A DNA stretch of 64,000 nucleotides from Saturnia japonica (GCA_033032175.1 CM065318.1:8432001-8496000), one strand, 5' to 3'. Positions 1 to 11,177 are shown, counted from the stretch's first letter. The notes: a model not told the origin generated them from the sequence alone. Translations and numbers: made by a program.

Positions 1-150
1 TACAAAATTAAAACAATTCAACACTCGGCTCGATAGCAGTAGTGGCACGAACAAGCAGTGCGATGCCGCGATGAGACTGACCATCTGGCCGCTCGATAAA
101 AATATAGTCTATACTGAAGTACCTATTATAAATCTTAATCAATGATTTCT

Positions 151-190
151 GCTAAATTATATGCGGGTGAAACCGCGGGGCAAAGCTAGT
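151..190 (-). repeat. End of the CTAGCT-type dispersed repeat
   Basis: Reads GCGGGTGAAACCGCGGGGC followed by AAAGCTAGT. On the other strand this is ACTAGCTTTGCCCC followed by GCGGTTTCACCCGC, an end I recognise as very common in lepidopteran genomes. Similar ends occur here near 19638, 20398, 31165, 43607, 47868 and 48370. The far end of this copy is not clear. Its class (SINE-like or LINE-derived) is not settled by the sequence. Confidence 0.5.
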
Positions 191-447
191 AAGTATATAA
201 GTCTTTAACCACATATTAAGAGATTTTACTGGGAGCACATTCGAAGTTACACAAGTCGTTAACGTTTTTATGCAACAAGCTACAGTTTCTGACACGTTAA
301 TACCCTTGAAGTTACAGTTTGTACAGTTAGAGCATATAATATGTACATACGTAGTTCAAAACTGCATAACATAACATCATGCGTGTATCCGCCTAATACC
401 TAATATATAAACGCGGTAGTTTTAACGTCGCACCAATAGCAGAGAAA

Positions 448-624
448 ATGTCCGAAAACTACCTCTGTTGGTATGACCACTTAAAGAGATATATAGATCA
501 GGTGGTCAAAGTTGTTTTGAACCTACCAGCACAAAGCATAAAGGCTTGGAAGGAGTGGTCTAATATAAAAAGATATATCAAGAAATCTCAATTGCCAGAA
601 TTTACAACACAAGAACAAATGTGA
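448..624 (+). CDS. Uncharacterised 58-codon ORF
   Basis: An ATG-to-TGA frame of 58 codons that reads like protein: it begins MSENYLCWYDHLKRYIDQ and continues with many Lys, Trp, Tyr and Val codons and a Leu-Pro-Ala-Gln stretch. It has no signal peptide and no membrane segment. A purine-rich AGAGAAA precedes the ATG. No family is recognised. It could be a small gene, an exon, a transposon fragment or chance; its composition is less AT-rich than its surroundings. No TATA box or polyadenylation signal is obvious next to it. Confidence 0.25.
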   Translation: MSENYLCWYDHLKRYIDQVVKVVLNLPAQSIKAWKEWSNIKRYIKKSQLPEFTTQEQM

Positions 625-1527
625 TGAGGGGACCAAACCCCAATTAATCGGATAAGGGACGTACAAAGAAGAAAAAAGGACTCAATTATTGCACTAACTA
701 TAAAGTTTGATATTTAAAACAACAGCAATTGAGCGATAGTATGCGAGTAAATTATATTTCAGACATTTTGAAATTTGAATACAGGGCTGAGTATTTACCA
801 TCGATCAATGCTAAAATGAGCGAATTGATTAACGTATACCACATTACGTAATGCATGAATGTAAATAATAACTCGTATTATCCATGAATCCGTTCGAAAC
901 ATTTTAAAACTACAGATGTTCTCAGAAAGCAAATAGCAAACATTTGGTAGTATCAAAGATTAACTAATTTTCAAGCAAAATGAACCACACTATGGGAAGT
1001 TGTCAGCCAAAGTTTGTTTGTTATGCATTTTGCGGCTTGGGATCACAAACTTCGCTGTAATGTTCCATTTATAATGTATTCACTCGAAAATATAATTTCA
1101 AACCCGATTCACTTCACTAATTTATTTATAACATTCATGAACCCTAAATGATCTGTGTTTATTAAAACCAAAACAAATTACACTTTATTCAAATTGAGAA
1201 TGAATCTATTCAGGATTTCTAAACTTTATGTACATAGATTATATATATATATATATATATAGTTATATCTCGCGGTTTCACTCGCAGTTTATTTTTTCTG
1301 TTCTTTTCGGGCGACCAACCGGCCATCGGTTCCCGATAACCTTCACAATGATTTACCGCCCGCCCGTATTAGTACTTCGTTTACGTTTAGAGTACTTTTT
1401 GACCTACACTTTTTGTGGTAGTTACATATAACCTTACTCCATAAATTCGACTAAAACAGCCAGAGATTAGCGCTGATCTGATCACACACAGGAAAAAAGT
1501 CTTCATTTATATTATATTACTTAACAG
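625..1527. other. AT-rich stretch, no gene seen
   Basis: Mostly low-complexity AT-rich DNA with an AT dinucleotide run near 1241. A patch at 1262-1290 (CTCGCGGTTTCACTCGC) resembles a worn end of the CTAGCT repeat family. The frame that opens across 1228-1431 runs through the dinucleotide repeat and is not convincing as a gene. Confidence 0.4.
1240..1261. repeat. (TA)n microsatellite
   Basis: About ten uninterrupted AT dinucleotides. Confidence 0.95.
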
Positions 1528-1680
1528 GCCTCGTGACACAGTAGTATTAAGTCCTTCTAATGAGCCGAGAGGTCGCAGGTTCCATCCCCGCATATGACTG
1601 ACATTCTGTGATAAGCATAATTGTCAATTGTATGTCTAGGTGTTAAATATCTATATATGTATGTATATCATCTGTTTACA
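1528..1680 (+). mobile_element. tRNA-derived SINE
   Basis: Starts GGCCTCGTGACACAGTAGTA, an A-box-like tRNA head, followed by GGTCGCAGGTTCCATCCCCG, which matches a pol III B box (GGTTCNANNCC). The tail runs into a TATATGTATGTATATC tract. The order of tRNA-like head, unrelated body and simple tail is the normal SINE plan. The A box is worn, so transcription is doubtful. Boundaries are approximate and no target duplication was identified. Confidence 0.5.
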
Positions 1681-2403
1681 TACCTCAATACAAGCTTTGC
1701 TCAGTTTAGAATTAAATGGCCCTCAAAAAATATATTTTTCTAATGAAATGCAAATTTTCCATTATGTAGATTATAAAGGAAAAAAATAACATAATTTGTT
1801 TTATTGTTAATACATTATTTTAATATACAGTTTGTATAAAATTAAAAAGAAAGTATTCAAATTTCGGCAGGCGTTTTAGAAATATTTTGTTTTTTAAAAG
1901 CTCCTTAAAGCAACTTCCTTTAAAAAATATTCAGTACTAAAGATTTAAAATTTAAAATTGGAATCCAATCTTTAAAAATGCCAGTAATTGTGGTACCTAC
2001 AGAATACAGACATTCACAAACAGAACACGTTCGAGTTAAATAAGTTTCCTTCAGTGTGTTTGCAGCTGGCAACTCAACTGACAGGGTGTAGCAAGTTTGT
2101 TTGCCGACTGTTAGCACGATGTTAGTGAATTTTACGCTCGACCGCCCGAGCCACAATGTGACGTCAGCATAAAACAGTTGCTTTGCCTAAACATGCACAA
2201 ATAGAAAATAAATACCACAGCTTAACGCTGATATGGAAATATCCCGATACTAAATTGTTGAAACCTGCATTTCGGGCACATGACCATTAATAAGTTTTGC
2301 TGTCTGATATAAAAACGTAGTTCGCCCAATTGTGGGAAATGCGATAAAGTAGATGATATATTTATCACGTATTGTTTTTTTTATACTTGTTCCGCAAAAT
2401 GAC
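1681..2403. other. AT-rich stretch, no gene seen
   Basis: No convincing exon or RNA gene. The minus frame at 1920-2156 has no recognisable domain and no supporting context. Confidence 0.35.
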
Positions 2404-2680
2404 CGTACAACACCAGGTGGTAAATATGGTACAGTTCACAAACAACGGCGACCATCGGTGACACAGATTTCATTGCCAGTCGGCGATGTCATGCCTGCTC
2501 AAATGCTTCTTCACACCAAGTTTGAAGGACGCAATATCATAGAAGGGAGGGGACACGTTAGTTGGGAGACTATTCCACATCTGCAAAATATTTGCGAACT
2601 TCTTTGTTCGTGCCGTGTTAGGCGCCACCGTATACCTTTGGCTCCGTAATTCTGTAGTGAAAGGGAGATGATAAAATATG
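2404..2680 (-). mobile_element. CR1-like LINE fragment, antisense
   Basis: Contains GGCGATGTCATGCCTGCTCA, AATGCTTCTTCACACC, 'TGAAGGACGCAATATCATAG' and 'GGAGACTATTCCACATCTGC'. The same ordered blocks occur in related form at 51725-51905 and 59770-60120. In lepidopteran DNA these blocks are the complement of a LINE ORF2 C-terminus. The plus-strand frame crossing it (2353-2649) is a shadow. Clade assignment is tentative. Confidence 0.45.
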
Positions 2681-3525
2681 TCCAGAACAAAACAAAGACT
2701 CCCTGTATTTTAAAATTATCAAAAATTTACAATTCTGACAACCAACTTGCCTTTGCCGTTAAGCTATTTCAAATAAAATCTGTGAAAACAACTAGACTGA
2801 CGTAACCCTAACGGTTAAAAGCCAAAAGATGCTTGAAAAAAGAAGAAAAAAAAAAACATATCGGCAAAGAGTTACAAAGCGTAATGAAACAATTGTTGAG
2901 TCAGCGATTTCGCAAAATTGAAATATTTTAAAAACTTCTTTCTTTTCTTGTGATAATTTTTTCAGCCTAAAATGCTTGTCTTTGTACTAAAAGTGTGGAT
3001 CATATTACATTATGCGGGTATATAATAGGTATTAGTTTATAATCGTCTTTTGATGTTGGGTTCACATAAAGCCAACATGTAGCGTCCTAGACCACCCACA
3101 TTATTTGTTTTTAAGCTAATACATATTACGTTATTTCAGTTAAATATATCGATTATTAGAAAAAAAACCAATACTACAAATATTAAAATCTATGCTAATA
3201 TTATACAGCTCAAGAGATTATTTGTTTGATCGCGTTAATCTCTGGAATTACCAATCAGATTTTAAAAATGTCTTTTGCGTTTTATATCTTATTTATTGAT
3301 GAAGGTTATGGAATATAGAACTTTACACCGCGGTCCTATGGAGTAGAGCAGTAAGCATAAATGTCAAGCAATTTGGCAAGCTGTAGACAGGTACAGAAAG
3401 TTAGAAAAATGATAGGCTACATGGGTACTATGGCGGCGCACGGCGCGGTACAGTGAAGAGTTGGCTGAATAATTTTAACACGTATGAAACCGTGGGATAC
3501 CGCTAGTAAGGATAATATTGTTGTA
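2681..3525. other. AT-rich stretch, no gene seen
   Basis: Poly-A and poly-T tracts and AT-rich DNA. At 3484-3512 ATGAAACCGTGGGATACCGC then TAGTAAGG resembles a worn CTAGCT repeat end lying directly against the 5' truncation point of the next LINE. Confidence 0.4.
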
Positions 3526-3555
3526 ATAAAAAGACGTATCGCGGTGTCGGTGTCG

Positions 3556-5237
3556 ATACAGACCACTTCCTGGTGATGTCACGGATTAGTGGTCTTTTCA
3601 AACGATGGCGACATAAGGTAGTAGATTCAATATCTAATCTAGAACGTGTGAAAGTAGAAAATTTACAAGAGGATAAAGTGAAAGATGAGTACGTTAAAAA
3701 GTTGAAAGAACGATCTGTTAATTTGGATGAAGAATGTGAGATATAATGTTTATGGAAGTATTTTAAGAAAGGTGTAGTCAATGTTGCAAGTGAGGTATGT
3801 GGGGTTGCTAAAAGAAGGAATGGAAGAACATAGAAAAATATATGGGTGGATACAGAGGTGCAAATAGTTGTGGATGGAAAGAAGAAAGCGTGGCTGGCTT
3901 GGTTAGCAGCAAAGGCTAATCTAAGAGTGCAAAAATCAACATTAGAGGATGTGGATAAGGCAAGAAAGGATTACAAAACGATGCAAGGGTTAGTGAAAAA
4001 TGTCGTTAGTACGAAAAAAGAGCGGAAAGATGAGTTTGACGGGGGCTCTCTGATAATTTTCGAGCTAATATTAAAGTGTTTTGGAAATCGATTAGATTAG
4101 CTCGAGGTAAGACAACAAACTCAGAGTTATCTAAAATCAGAAGCAAGGATGGAAGTATTATAAAAGGAGAAGAATATGTGTTGAAGAGATGGAGGAAATA
4201 TTTTGAAAATTTGTTTGAAAGGGAAGAGGTGCTAGCGCCATTGGAAGTACCTGCTCTTGGAATGAACGAAAGTGAACCTGATAGCATCATCAGTATGGAA
4301 GAGATTATGAAAGGATTAAAAAGTATGAAATATGGTAAAGCTACGGGGTATGACAGTGTGTCTGTCGAAATGCTGAAGGCTGGACAGAGTGTGGTAGCAA
4401 GTCAATTGTACCGCCTTTTCAACCTATGTTGGAGAAACGGTCGGGTTCTGGGAGACTGGCGCAAAGCTGTGATCGTGCAGTTATACAAGGGAAAAGGGTC
4501 ACAACAAGACTGTAAAAATTACCGCGGAATTAGCCTTCTCAGTGCTCTCGGCAAACTGTATGCTAAGATAATAATTGAAAGAGTTATGTTAGAAACATAT
4601 GATAGAATATAGGATGTACAAGCGGGATTTAGAAAAAGTATGGGATTTACGGATCAGGTCTTTTCCTTAAGGTGTACAATTGAAAGATATTTGGCAACAA
4701 ACCAAAAAGACTTTTGTGCATTCTTGGATTTAGAAAAGGCCTATGACTAAGTGATGAGGAATGAGTTGTGGTTGGCATTGTCTAGGCATGGAGTTGGCGG
4801 GGATCTGATACAAGCATTGAAATCCCTGTATGAAGATTCCAGTGCTTGTGTTAGAATAAATGGAGCATACACTGAATGGTTTGATATCCAAAAGGGTGTC
4901 AGACAGGGATGTGTAGCGTCTCCATGACTGTTCAACCTATTCATGGATAATTGTCTAACAGATTTGAAAGAGAGTGATTGTAGACTGAGAATGAACGAGT
5001 TACTTGTCAAATGTCTTCTTTACGCTGATGATCAAGTTTTACTTGCATCGTCGGCTAAGAATTTGCAAGCGATGGTGACTATTATGAATGAGGCTTTGGA
5101 AAGAAAAGGAATGAAAGTAAATGCAAAGAAGACGAAAGTTTTGGTGTTTGAAAAGGAAGAAAACATGACAGAAGTATGTGTCCGGATTGATGAGGATGAA
5201 CTGTAACAAGTAAGTGAAGTTTACCAGGGATGGAATG
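3556..5237 (+). pseudogene. LINE ORF2, endonuclease end plus reverse transcriptase
   Basis: Encodes the end of an endonuclease and most of a reverse transcriptase, which would copy the element's RNA into the nick at a target site. Visible in order: TDHFLV box near 3575; a Lys/Trp-rich linker (KKAWLAWLAAKANLRVQ) at about 3885-3935; the RT fingers with NYRGISLLSALGKLYAKI near 4517-4570; a D-containing motif (FLDLEKAYD) near 4724-4747; RQGC near 4901; and the catalytic box YADDQ near 5021. Breaks: an in-frame TAG near 3830, one extra G around 4040-4045 that shifts frame, then stops at 4610, 4748, 4925 and 5204. A short deletion just before 5221 also shifts frame. The reading continues after the BEL element at 11178. 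Confidence 0.8.
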
Positions 5238-5418
5238 TGTTGATGTGTAATATTTGATTTCTTTAAAAGATGCTAGCTGCTGCTATACAATGAAACACGA
5301 CCGTTCCGTGATTATATTTTTATTGCGACTAACTTGACAGCTTAACAATTGTACCTAATGTCACTTCTTATCTATCGTAACTAACTTCATTGCTTGACAA
5401 CCGTAACTAACTTCAACA
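5238..5418 (-). repeat. BEL element 3' LTR
   Basis: A 181-bp direct repeat of 10997-11177. The one difference seen is CCGTTCCGTG here against CCGTTCCATG in the other copy. Begins TGTTGATGTG and ends CTTCAACA on the plus strand. The GAATG just outside (5233-5237) is repeated after the other LTR. Confidence 0.97.
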
Positions 5419-5434
5419 TCCCGCCCACCAAAGG
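5419..5434 (-). other. Polypurine-like tract next to 3' LTR
   Basis: On the element strand this reads CCTTTGGTGGGCGGGA, ending directly at the 3' LTR. This is the expected position of the plus-strand primer. It is G-rich rather than pure purine. Confidence 0.6.
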
Positions 5435-5667
5435 ACACTGTCCTTTACTAATGATATAAAGTAAAACTAATTGTGGGCTTGTACAAAAAATTAAACATAA
5501 GTGTGTTACTAGTTACTTAATAGCATACAAGACAATATTTAAAAGCTTTATTAATATGACGAAATAGGAATTTAAAAATGAAGTTTTGATTATTCTAATG
5601 TATAAAAGTAACTAACTATTATCTAAGCATACAAAAGATTCAGCTTATGAAATCTTATAAAACAATA
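5435..5667 (-). other. BEL 3' untranslated region
   Basis: Lies between the pol stop codon and the purine tract. AT-rich, with no ORF and no env-like gene, so this element has no third gene. Confidence 0.7.
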
Positions 5668-6975
5668 TCAATTTTTATCAATAGGCATAGCACAAATTTG
5701 AGATATTGGTCTCTTTACAATTCCATTGCGACACTTAACACTGTAAACTCTCGTTAGACTGTCTTCTCCCGAATGCTTGTCTATTATCCGACCTAGAGCC
5801 AATTTCCCTGGTGGTAATTGGTCTTCTCTTAAAAGCACTATGTCCCCAATCTCAAATTCTGTCTGTGTCTTAGTCCATTTTTGTCTTGATTGAAGGCGTG
5901 TCAAGTATTCGTTTTGCCAACAGTGCCAGAAGTTTGCCACTAATCGTTGACTAAGTTGCCATCTTGATAAATGATTGACATTGATGTCACATAAATCTGG
6001 ATGGGGTATGTTGACGGGTGCTTCTCCAATCAAAAAATGTCCAGGTGTCAAAATCTCCAATTCAGTGTCAGATGTATCGACTGGTACCAAGGGACGTGAA
6101 TTGAGACAGGCCTCGATTTGGCATAATATTGTTGACAGCTCTTCGTAAGTCAAGTGAGTGTTTAGAATTCTTTTCAGGTGAAATTTAGTTGACTTCACAC
6201 CAGCTTCCCATAAGCCACCGAAGTTTGGGCTGTACGGGGGTATGAAGTGCCATTGTGTACCATCTGCTGCGAGAATGTCTAGTAAATGTCCAGGTAAATT
6301 TAGGTTCGCTTCTTTCCATGCTAAATGCAATTCTTTATTAGCACCTACAAAATTTCTACCATGATCACTCCAGATCTGAGTGCATCTTCCTCGACGAGAA
6401 ACAAACCGACGGAATGCTCCAATGAATGCTTCAGTTGTGAGATCACCAACTAATTCTAGATGTAAGGCTTTCGTAGCCATACATATGAATATAGCGATGT
6501 AGGTTTTATGCGATTTAGCTCCTCTGCCCTTTGGCATCAAGATATAAAAAGGACCGGCAAAGTCCACTCCACTATGAATAAATGGGCGTGCAGGTGTAAC
6601 ACGAATCTTAGGTAAGTCTCCCATCAGTTGAGTTCGTGATGTAGCCTTATGTCGAGCACATATTAAGCATTTGTGTATATACATTTTTATGAGGTTTTTT
6701 GCTCTTATTATCCAATATTTGGACTTAATGTAAGCAAGCATTAGTTGAATACCTCCGTGTAACGTCTTTTTATGTGCTTCAGCGACAATAAGATACGAAA
6801 GTTGACTTTTGGTTCCTAAAATTATTGGATATTTTTGATCATTACTTAAGTCTGCATTTCTTAATCTCCCGCCCACCCTGAGAATATTATTTTCGTCAAG
6901 GTAAGGGTTTAGAGTTTTTAGTTTGCTTTCTCTGGCCACATTTCTTTTCTTTAATAAACTTTCTATTTCTTTCAT
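5668..6975 (-). pseudogene. BEL pol, integrase part
   Basis: A 435-residue open segment that ends pol. An N-terminal zinc-binding HHCC module has His68, His73, Cys103 and Cys106. The integrase core has the DDE triad Asp138 (HSGVDFAG), Asp204 (IWSDHGRNF) and Glu257 (GLWEAGVKS), with 52 residues between the last two. A C-terminal region with EFEIGDIVLLREDQLPPGKL follows. Its normal job is to insert the cDNA into the genome. In the intact family it is made as part of one gag-pol polyprotein; here a TAA at 6979-6981 cuts it from the rest. The ATG at 6975 is only the first Met after that stop, not a true start. Confidence 0.9.
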
Positions 6976-7410
6976 GAATTATTCTTTTTGTGCTATATTT
7001 ATACATTTTATTAAAGCTTCTTCTAATTCCATGGTTGTAATTGTTTTCTCAATGTTTTCAGGTTTTTTTCTCATCCTCAAAAATTTCAAGATGTATACTA
7101 TTGTTCTTAAAAGTTCTTGTAATATACTGAATTCTTCAAATTTTATTTTGTTTTCTCATTCTATTTTAGTGTTAACTATTATTTTTTTTATTTCAATATC
7201 TGTAGATGTAATTTTTGGGTTTTTAAAGATTATTTCCTGATTCTTAAGCCACTCTGGTCCTTCCCACCATAGCTTATTATTAATCAAGTTATTTAAATTA
7301 GTGCCTCTTGAACCCAAATCCGCAGGATTATCTTTTGATCTGACATGGAACCATTGTGCATTAGATATGTTGTCTAATATTTCAATCACACGATTGCTGA
7401 CAAATGTTTT
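6976..7410 (-). pseudogene. BEL pol, RNase H to integrase linker with three stops
   Basis: The pol frame continues in phase but is crossed by TAG (7411-7413), TGA (7156-7158) and TAA (6979-6981). The translated segment contains NAQWFHVRSKDNPADLGSRG, typical of the end of RNase H in BEL elements, and WWEGPEWLK. No base gain or loss is seen here, so the breaks are point changes. Confidence 0.85.
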
Positions 7411-8952
7411 CTATTTGTTTGTATCTCCTGTAAGCCATGCTAAAACAACTGTTGAATCAGTCCATGCATAGATTTGATTTTCTGATAATCTCATAGCTTC
7501 TCTTACTTGTGTTAGCAATTTGGATAGAAGTAAAGCTCCACAGAGTTCTAGGCGAGGTAGAGAAATAGTTTTAACTGGTGCTACTTTGGTTTTCGATGCT
7601 ATGATACCTGTTTTAATTTCTCCACTTTCAGTTTGTTCTCTATAATATACTGTTGCACAATATCCTTTATTTGAAGCATCACAAAATCCATGTAGTTGCG
7701 TTTTGTTGCTTTCTTTGTTAGTGTATATCCATCTTTTTATGTGAACTTTATATAAATTTGTAAAACCCTCTCGGATTTCTATCCATTCTTTTTCATGTGA
7801 TGTACTAATACTCTCATCCCAACCCAATTTTTCCTTCCATATATTCTGTATTAAGATTTTTGCGGGAATTATAGCAGTCGATATCCATCCTAGTGGATCA
7901 AATAAACGCTGTAAGTCCGCTAGGATAGTTCTTTTTGTATTGAACTGTCGATTAGGTGGTAACTTTATCTGATAATGAAATGTATCATTAATGATATTCC
8001 ATGACAATCCTAAAGCCTTAATAATACTTTCATCTGTAATTCCTTTCTCGACACTTCTACTTCTTAATGAGTGTGGTATTTGATCTAAAAAGTCTTTATT
8101 ATTTGATGACCATTTTTGTAGTATAAATCCTCCAGATTGTAATATCTTTCTTAACTGTTGGTTTGCTTCTATTGCTTCTTCTACTGTACTGTGCCCACTT
8201 ATGCAATCATCTACATAGAAGTCTTCAGATAATATTTTTGCACATATAGGATACTTATTTCCTTCATCTTTTGATAGTTGTTTAAGAGTTTTAATTGCTA
8301 AATAAAGTGCCGATGCTGTACCAAATGTAAGTCGTAACATACGGTAATCTTCAACTTCATGTTTCGAATCTTTTCTCCATAATACCCGTTGGTAATTTGT
8401 ATCTTCCTTTGTAACAAGTATCATGCGGTACATTTTTTCAATGTCTGCCATAAAACAGATTTTCTTCATACGACATCTCATTATTAAGTTTCTTAAATCT
8501 TCTTGTATCTGAGGTCCGACTAAAAACAATTCATTGAGTGAGATGTTGTTTAAGCTCTTGCATGATGCGTCAAAAACAATTCGGACTTTTGTTGTTTCAC
8601 TCTCTCGAACTACAGCGTGATGTGGTAAATATATCACATGTTTGTTGACTTCTTTAGGTGCCTTTTCCATATGATTAAGCTGTATATATTCTTCCATGAC
8701 TCTAGCATATTCTTCTTTCAATTTTGGTTTGTTTTGTAACTTCTTCTCTAATTGTTCTAACCGTTTTAATGCTATATCTCTTGTTAATCCTATTTCGTGT
8801 GGCGATCTTTTAAATGGTAATTTTACTATATATTTGCCATCAGATGTTCGAGAATGTGTTGTGTCATACATTTCTTCACACATTCGTTCTTCTGAAGTGA
8901 GTTTGCGTTTTTGAGTATCATCAATGCTCCAAAGATTTGCATGTGTTTGCAA
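7411..8952 (-). pseudogene. BEL pol, reverse transcriptase and RNase H
   Basis: An open segment of 513 residues. RT landmarks: VRIVFDAS at about residues 123-130, MADIEKMY with Asp170, and FYVDDC with the catalytic Asp pair at 248-249. RNase H landmarks: FCDAS (Asp425), LPRLELCGA (Glu469) and WTDST (Asp499). It would copy the element RNA to DNA and remove the RNA. The first codon here is TTG; the true frame joins gag-protease upstream, but a one-base change in a CA-rich run near 8953-8965 separates them, so the two segments overlap by 127 bases in different frames. It ends at a TAG at 7411 within the RNase H region. Confidence 0.92.
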
Positions 8953-10109
8953 TGTGTGTGTGCAAGCGTTTGTATGTGTTCGGAAATATTACCAAATAAA
9001 ATCCAGCCCAAGCTGGTTTCTTGAGCTGATGGTGAACCTGGTGGTCCTCTTACTAAATTATTCTTCACAATCTCAGTGTATACATCAATCCCAAGTAATA
9101 AATCAATCTTACTAGAAATGAAGTATTGTGGATCGGCCAATGTGAGACCGTCCAAATGTGACCAATTAGATTTTGCTTGTATTGTAGAACTTGGCAACTT
9201 AGACGTAATGTGTGATTTTAATACATATGCTCTTACAGGGAGATTGAATTGTTTGTCGTATCTTGATGAAATCTCCAACTGTACCACATATCGTACAAAA
9301 GTTGTTGTGGCTCCTACTCCTGTAACTGTACCTCGTACTGTCGTCTTCTTGAGTCGCAAAAGTTGAGTTGCATTTTCGCTAATAAAGGATGCCTGTGATC
9401 CTGAATCGATTAATGCTCTCAGTGTAGTCTCACAGTCATTTTCACCTTTGACAGGTATTAATGTTGTTGCTAACAAAGCTTTCTTTTGATTTAATACAAT
9501 GTTTGATACAATTGACTTATCCTGAAGAATGTGTTGTACGTTTTCATCGGCGTGCATTGAAGAAATTTCCTTATTTATCTTCTCTTTATCTTGTGACTCT
9601 TCTTCTTTCTTTCTTTGATGAAGAAGTGAATGGTGACGCCTTCCACATATTTTACAACAACTCTTCCGTTTACAATATAACACTGAGTGACCCGCTGACA
9701 AGCAGTTGTAGCATAATCGATTGTTCTTAATGATCTCGTTTCTCTTTTCTGAGTCAAACTTGACAAATTCTTTACAGTGGCATAGAAGATGCTGGCCGTT
9801 ACAAAGTTTACAAGTTACTTGTACTGTTGATGTGTGAAATGAACGTTCTTTATGTACTCTTTGATTGGTTGTTGAAGTTGAACTTGTTAATTCGAGTGTA
9901 TGTATTATATTCTCCAAAAAAGTAATTAAATTCTGTAATGTGGGTAAGTCTGTATTATTGTTCCGACTGACATAGGTTTCCCACTCTTTGTGTGTATCAG
10001 AATCTAACCTTTGCGCGGTTATATATATTATCATAGGATCCCAATTAGATGTTGAAATATTCATAGCATTTAAACTATTCAAACACTCGTTTATATTGTC
10101 AATAAGAAT
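8826..10109 (-). pseudogene. BEL gag C-terminus, zinc knuckles and protease
   Basis: Open from just after the TGA at 10110; the first Met is at 10082, residue 1 of 418. A CCHC knuckle of form C-x2-C-x4-H-x4-C lies at residues 124-137, with Cys/His clusters on either side (CKLCNGQHLLCHC and CCKICGRRHH). The aspartic protease motif LIDSGSQASF has Asp226. Gag packages RNA and the protease cuts the polyprotein. The last 40 or so residues (after about codon 375) are out-of-frame readthrough past the frameshift near 8955. Confidence 0.9.
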
Positions 10110-10577
10110 TCATAATTGTGAAGGCAATTGTGAATTAACTTTCTTAAGCGAAATTAATCTCTTGAGAATCGCGTTCACTATAAGCCGCTTATGGCTATAT
10201 CTATTTTTTAATGTACTCCAAGCATGTTCATAATTCCGTTCAGTCACTTGTATGTGCTTAATAGTGTTTCTTGCTTCCCCTGCTAAACACGATTGCAAAT
10301 AGTGAAGTTTTTGCACACCAGTTAACATCTTATTTTTTTGTATTAAAGCTGTAAATGTATCTTCGAACGATTGCCATTCTTCATATGCACCAGTAAATGT
10401 AGGTAGATTAATCATTGGTAGTTTGACTTCGGTTGTATTGGAACTTTGTATTTGCTGTGATGCATTCTGTTCTAAGTTTTCACTTTTTAATAACTGAAGC
10501 GTATCGGTCATCTCTACTTTTAAATCCAAATAAGTATCTTCACACTGACTATACTTTTCTTCTTTAAAATATGTCAT
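10110..10577 (-). pseudogene. BEL gag, central part
   Basis: A 155-residue segment with LPTFTGAYEEWQSFEDTFTA and GEARNTIKHIQ, both characteristic of BEL/Pao gag (DUF1759-like). It ends in an in-frame TGA at 10110-10112, and the same frame then continues into the next segment, so the break is a single nonsense codon. The frame is open upstream of the listed Met to about 10620. Confidence 0.88.
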
Positions 10578-10609
10578 ACCTTTTCGTTGTTCTTTTTTTG
10601 TAGTTGTTA

Positions 10610-10786
10610 CTAATTTTGATATTCATGTCGATATGACTGCCAATACTCATCTAAACACTGTAATCTTGTTTCTATATAACCTTTTGTTAATCTTGTTTTC
10701 GGTGATTTTTTATAGTTTGACTTTGATTTCAAAATAATATCTGATAAGTCTTCTAAAACTTCCAATATTTGTTCTGTAGACGTCAT
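10610..10786 (-). pseudogene. BEL gag N-terminus
   Basis: Starts at the ATG at 10786 (MTSTEQILEVLEDLS) and stays open for 58 codons to TAG at 10610. The downstream gag frame resumes immediately but in a different phase, which fits loss of a single A in the AAAA run near 10617. This is the best candidate for the natural gag start, about 210 bases inside the 5' LTR. Confidence 0.75.
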
Positions 10787-10977
10787 ATTTATAACTTGTT
10801 ATTTATTGTTCGTAAAACGTGATTTTAATATTCGTAATACGCTCGCTTAGTTATATTATAACACTTGAATGCATCACACAACTATATATTGTATAACAGC
10901 GCTCGATCCTCTGTTGTACTGGTTTATATGTATAAAAACAAACTTCTCTGCGATAACTCGTTCTTTGTTTTTCTTAT

Positions 10978-10996
10978 TCGGCTCTTTGGACCAATT
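10978..10996 (-). other. BEL primer-binding region
   Basis: On the element strand the sequence directly after the 5' LTR reads AATTGGTCCAAAGAGCCGA. TGGTCCAAAGAGC sits where a tRNA 3' end should pair. I cannot name the tRNA with certainty. Confidence 0.6.
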
Positions 10997-11177
10997 TGTT
11001 GATGTGTAATATTTGATTTCTTTAAAAGATGCTAGCTGCTGCTATACAATGAAACACGACCGTTCCATGATTATATTTTTATTGCGACTAACTTGACAGC
11101 TTAACAATTGTACCTAATGTCACTTCTTATCTATCGTAACTAACTTCATTGCTTGACAACCGTAACTAACTTCAACA
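10997..11177 (-). repeat. BEL element 5' LTR
   Basis: 181 bp, one mismatch to 5238-5418. It should hold the promoter of the element. The duplicated target GAATG follows at 11178-11182. Confidence 0.97.

Larger units (their letters stand above)
5238..11177 (-). mobile_element. BEL/Pao LTR retrotransposon, complete but broken
   Basis: A 5940-bp element on the minus strand with 181-bp LTRs at both ends, flanked by the 5-bp duplication GAATG (5233-5237 and 11178-11182). LTR ends are TGTTGA and TCAACA. Order along the minus strand: LTR, primer-binding region, gag, zinc knuckles, aspartic protease, reverse transcriptase with YVDD, RNase H, integrase, purine tract, LTR. The domain order with RT-RNaseH before integrase and the YVDD box fit BEL/Pao. 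The LTRs differ at one base, so insertion is recent. Even so, the coding frame carries four in-frame stops and two frameshifts. Confidence 0.95.

Noticed and set aside
1228..1431. 67-codon plus-strand frame
   Set aside because: Runs through a TA microsatellite and a worn repeat end; no domain.
2353..2649. 98-codon plus-strand frame
   Set aside because: Antisense shadow of a LINE fragment.
5435..5667. env-like third gene in the BEL element
   Set aside because: No open frame between pol and the 3' LTR.
8924..10233. Several plus-strand frames
   Set aside because: Antisense shadows of BEL gag-pol.
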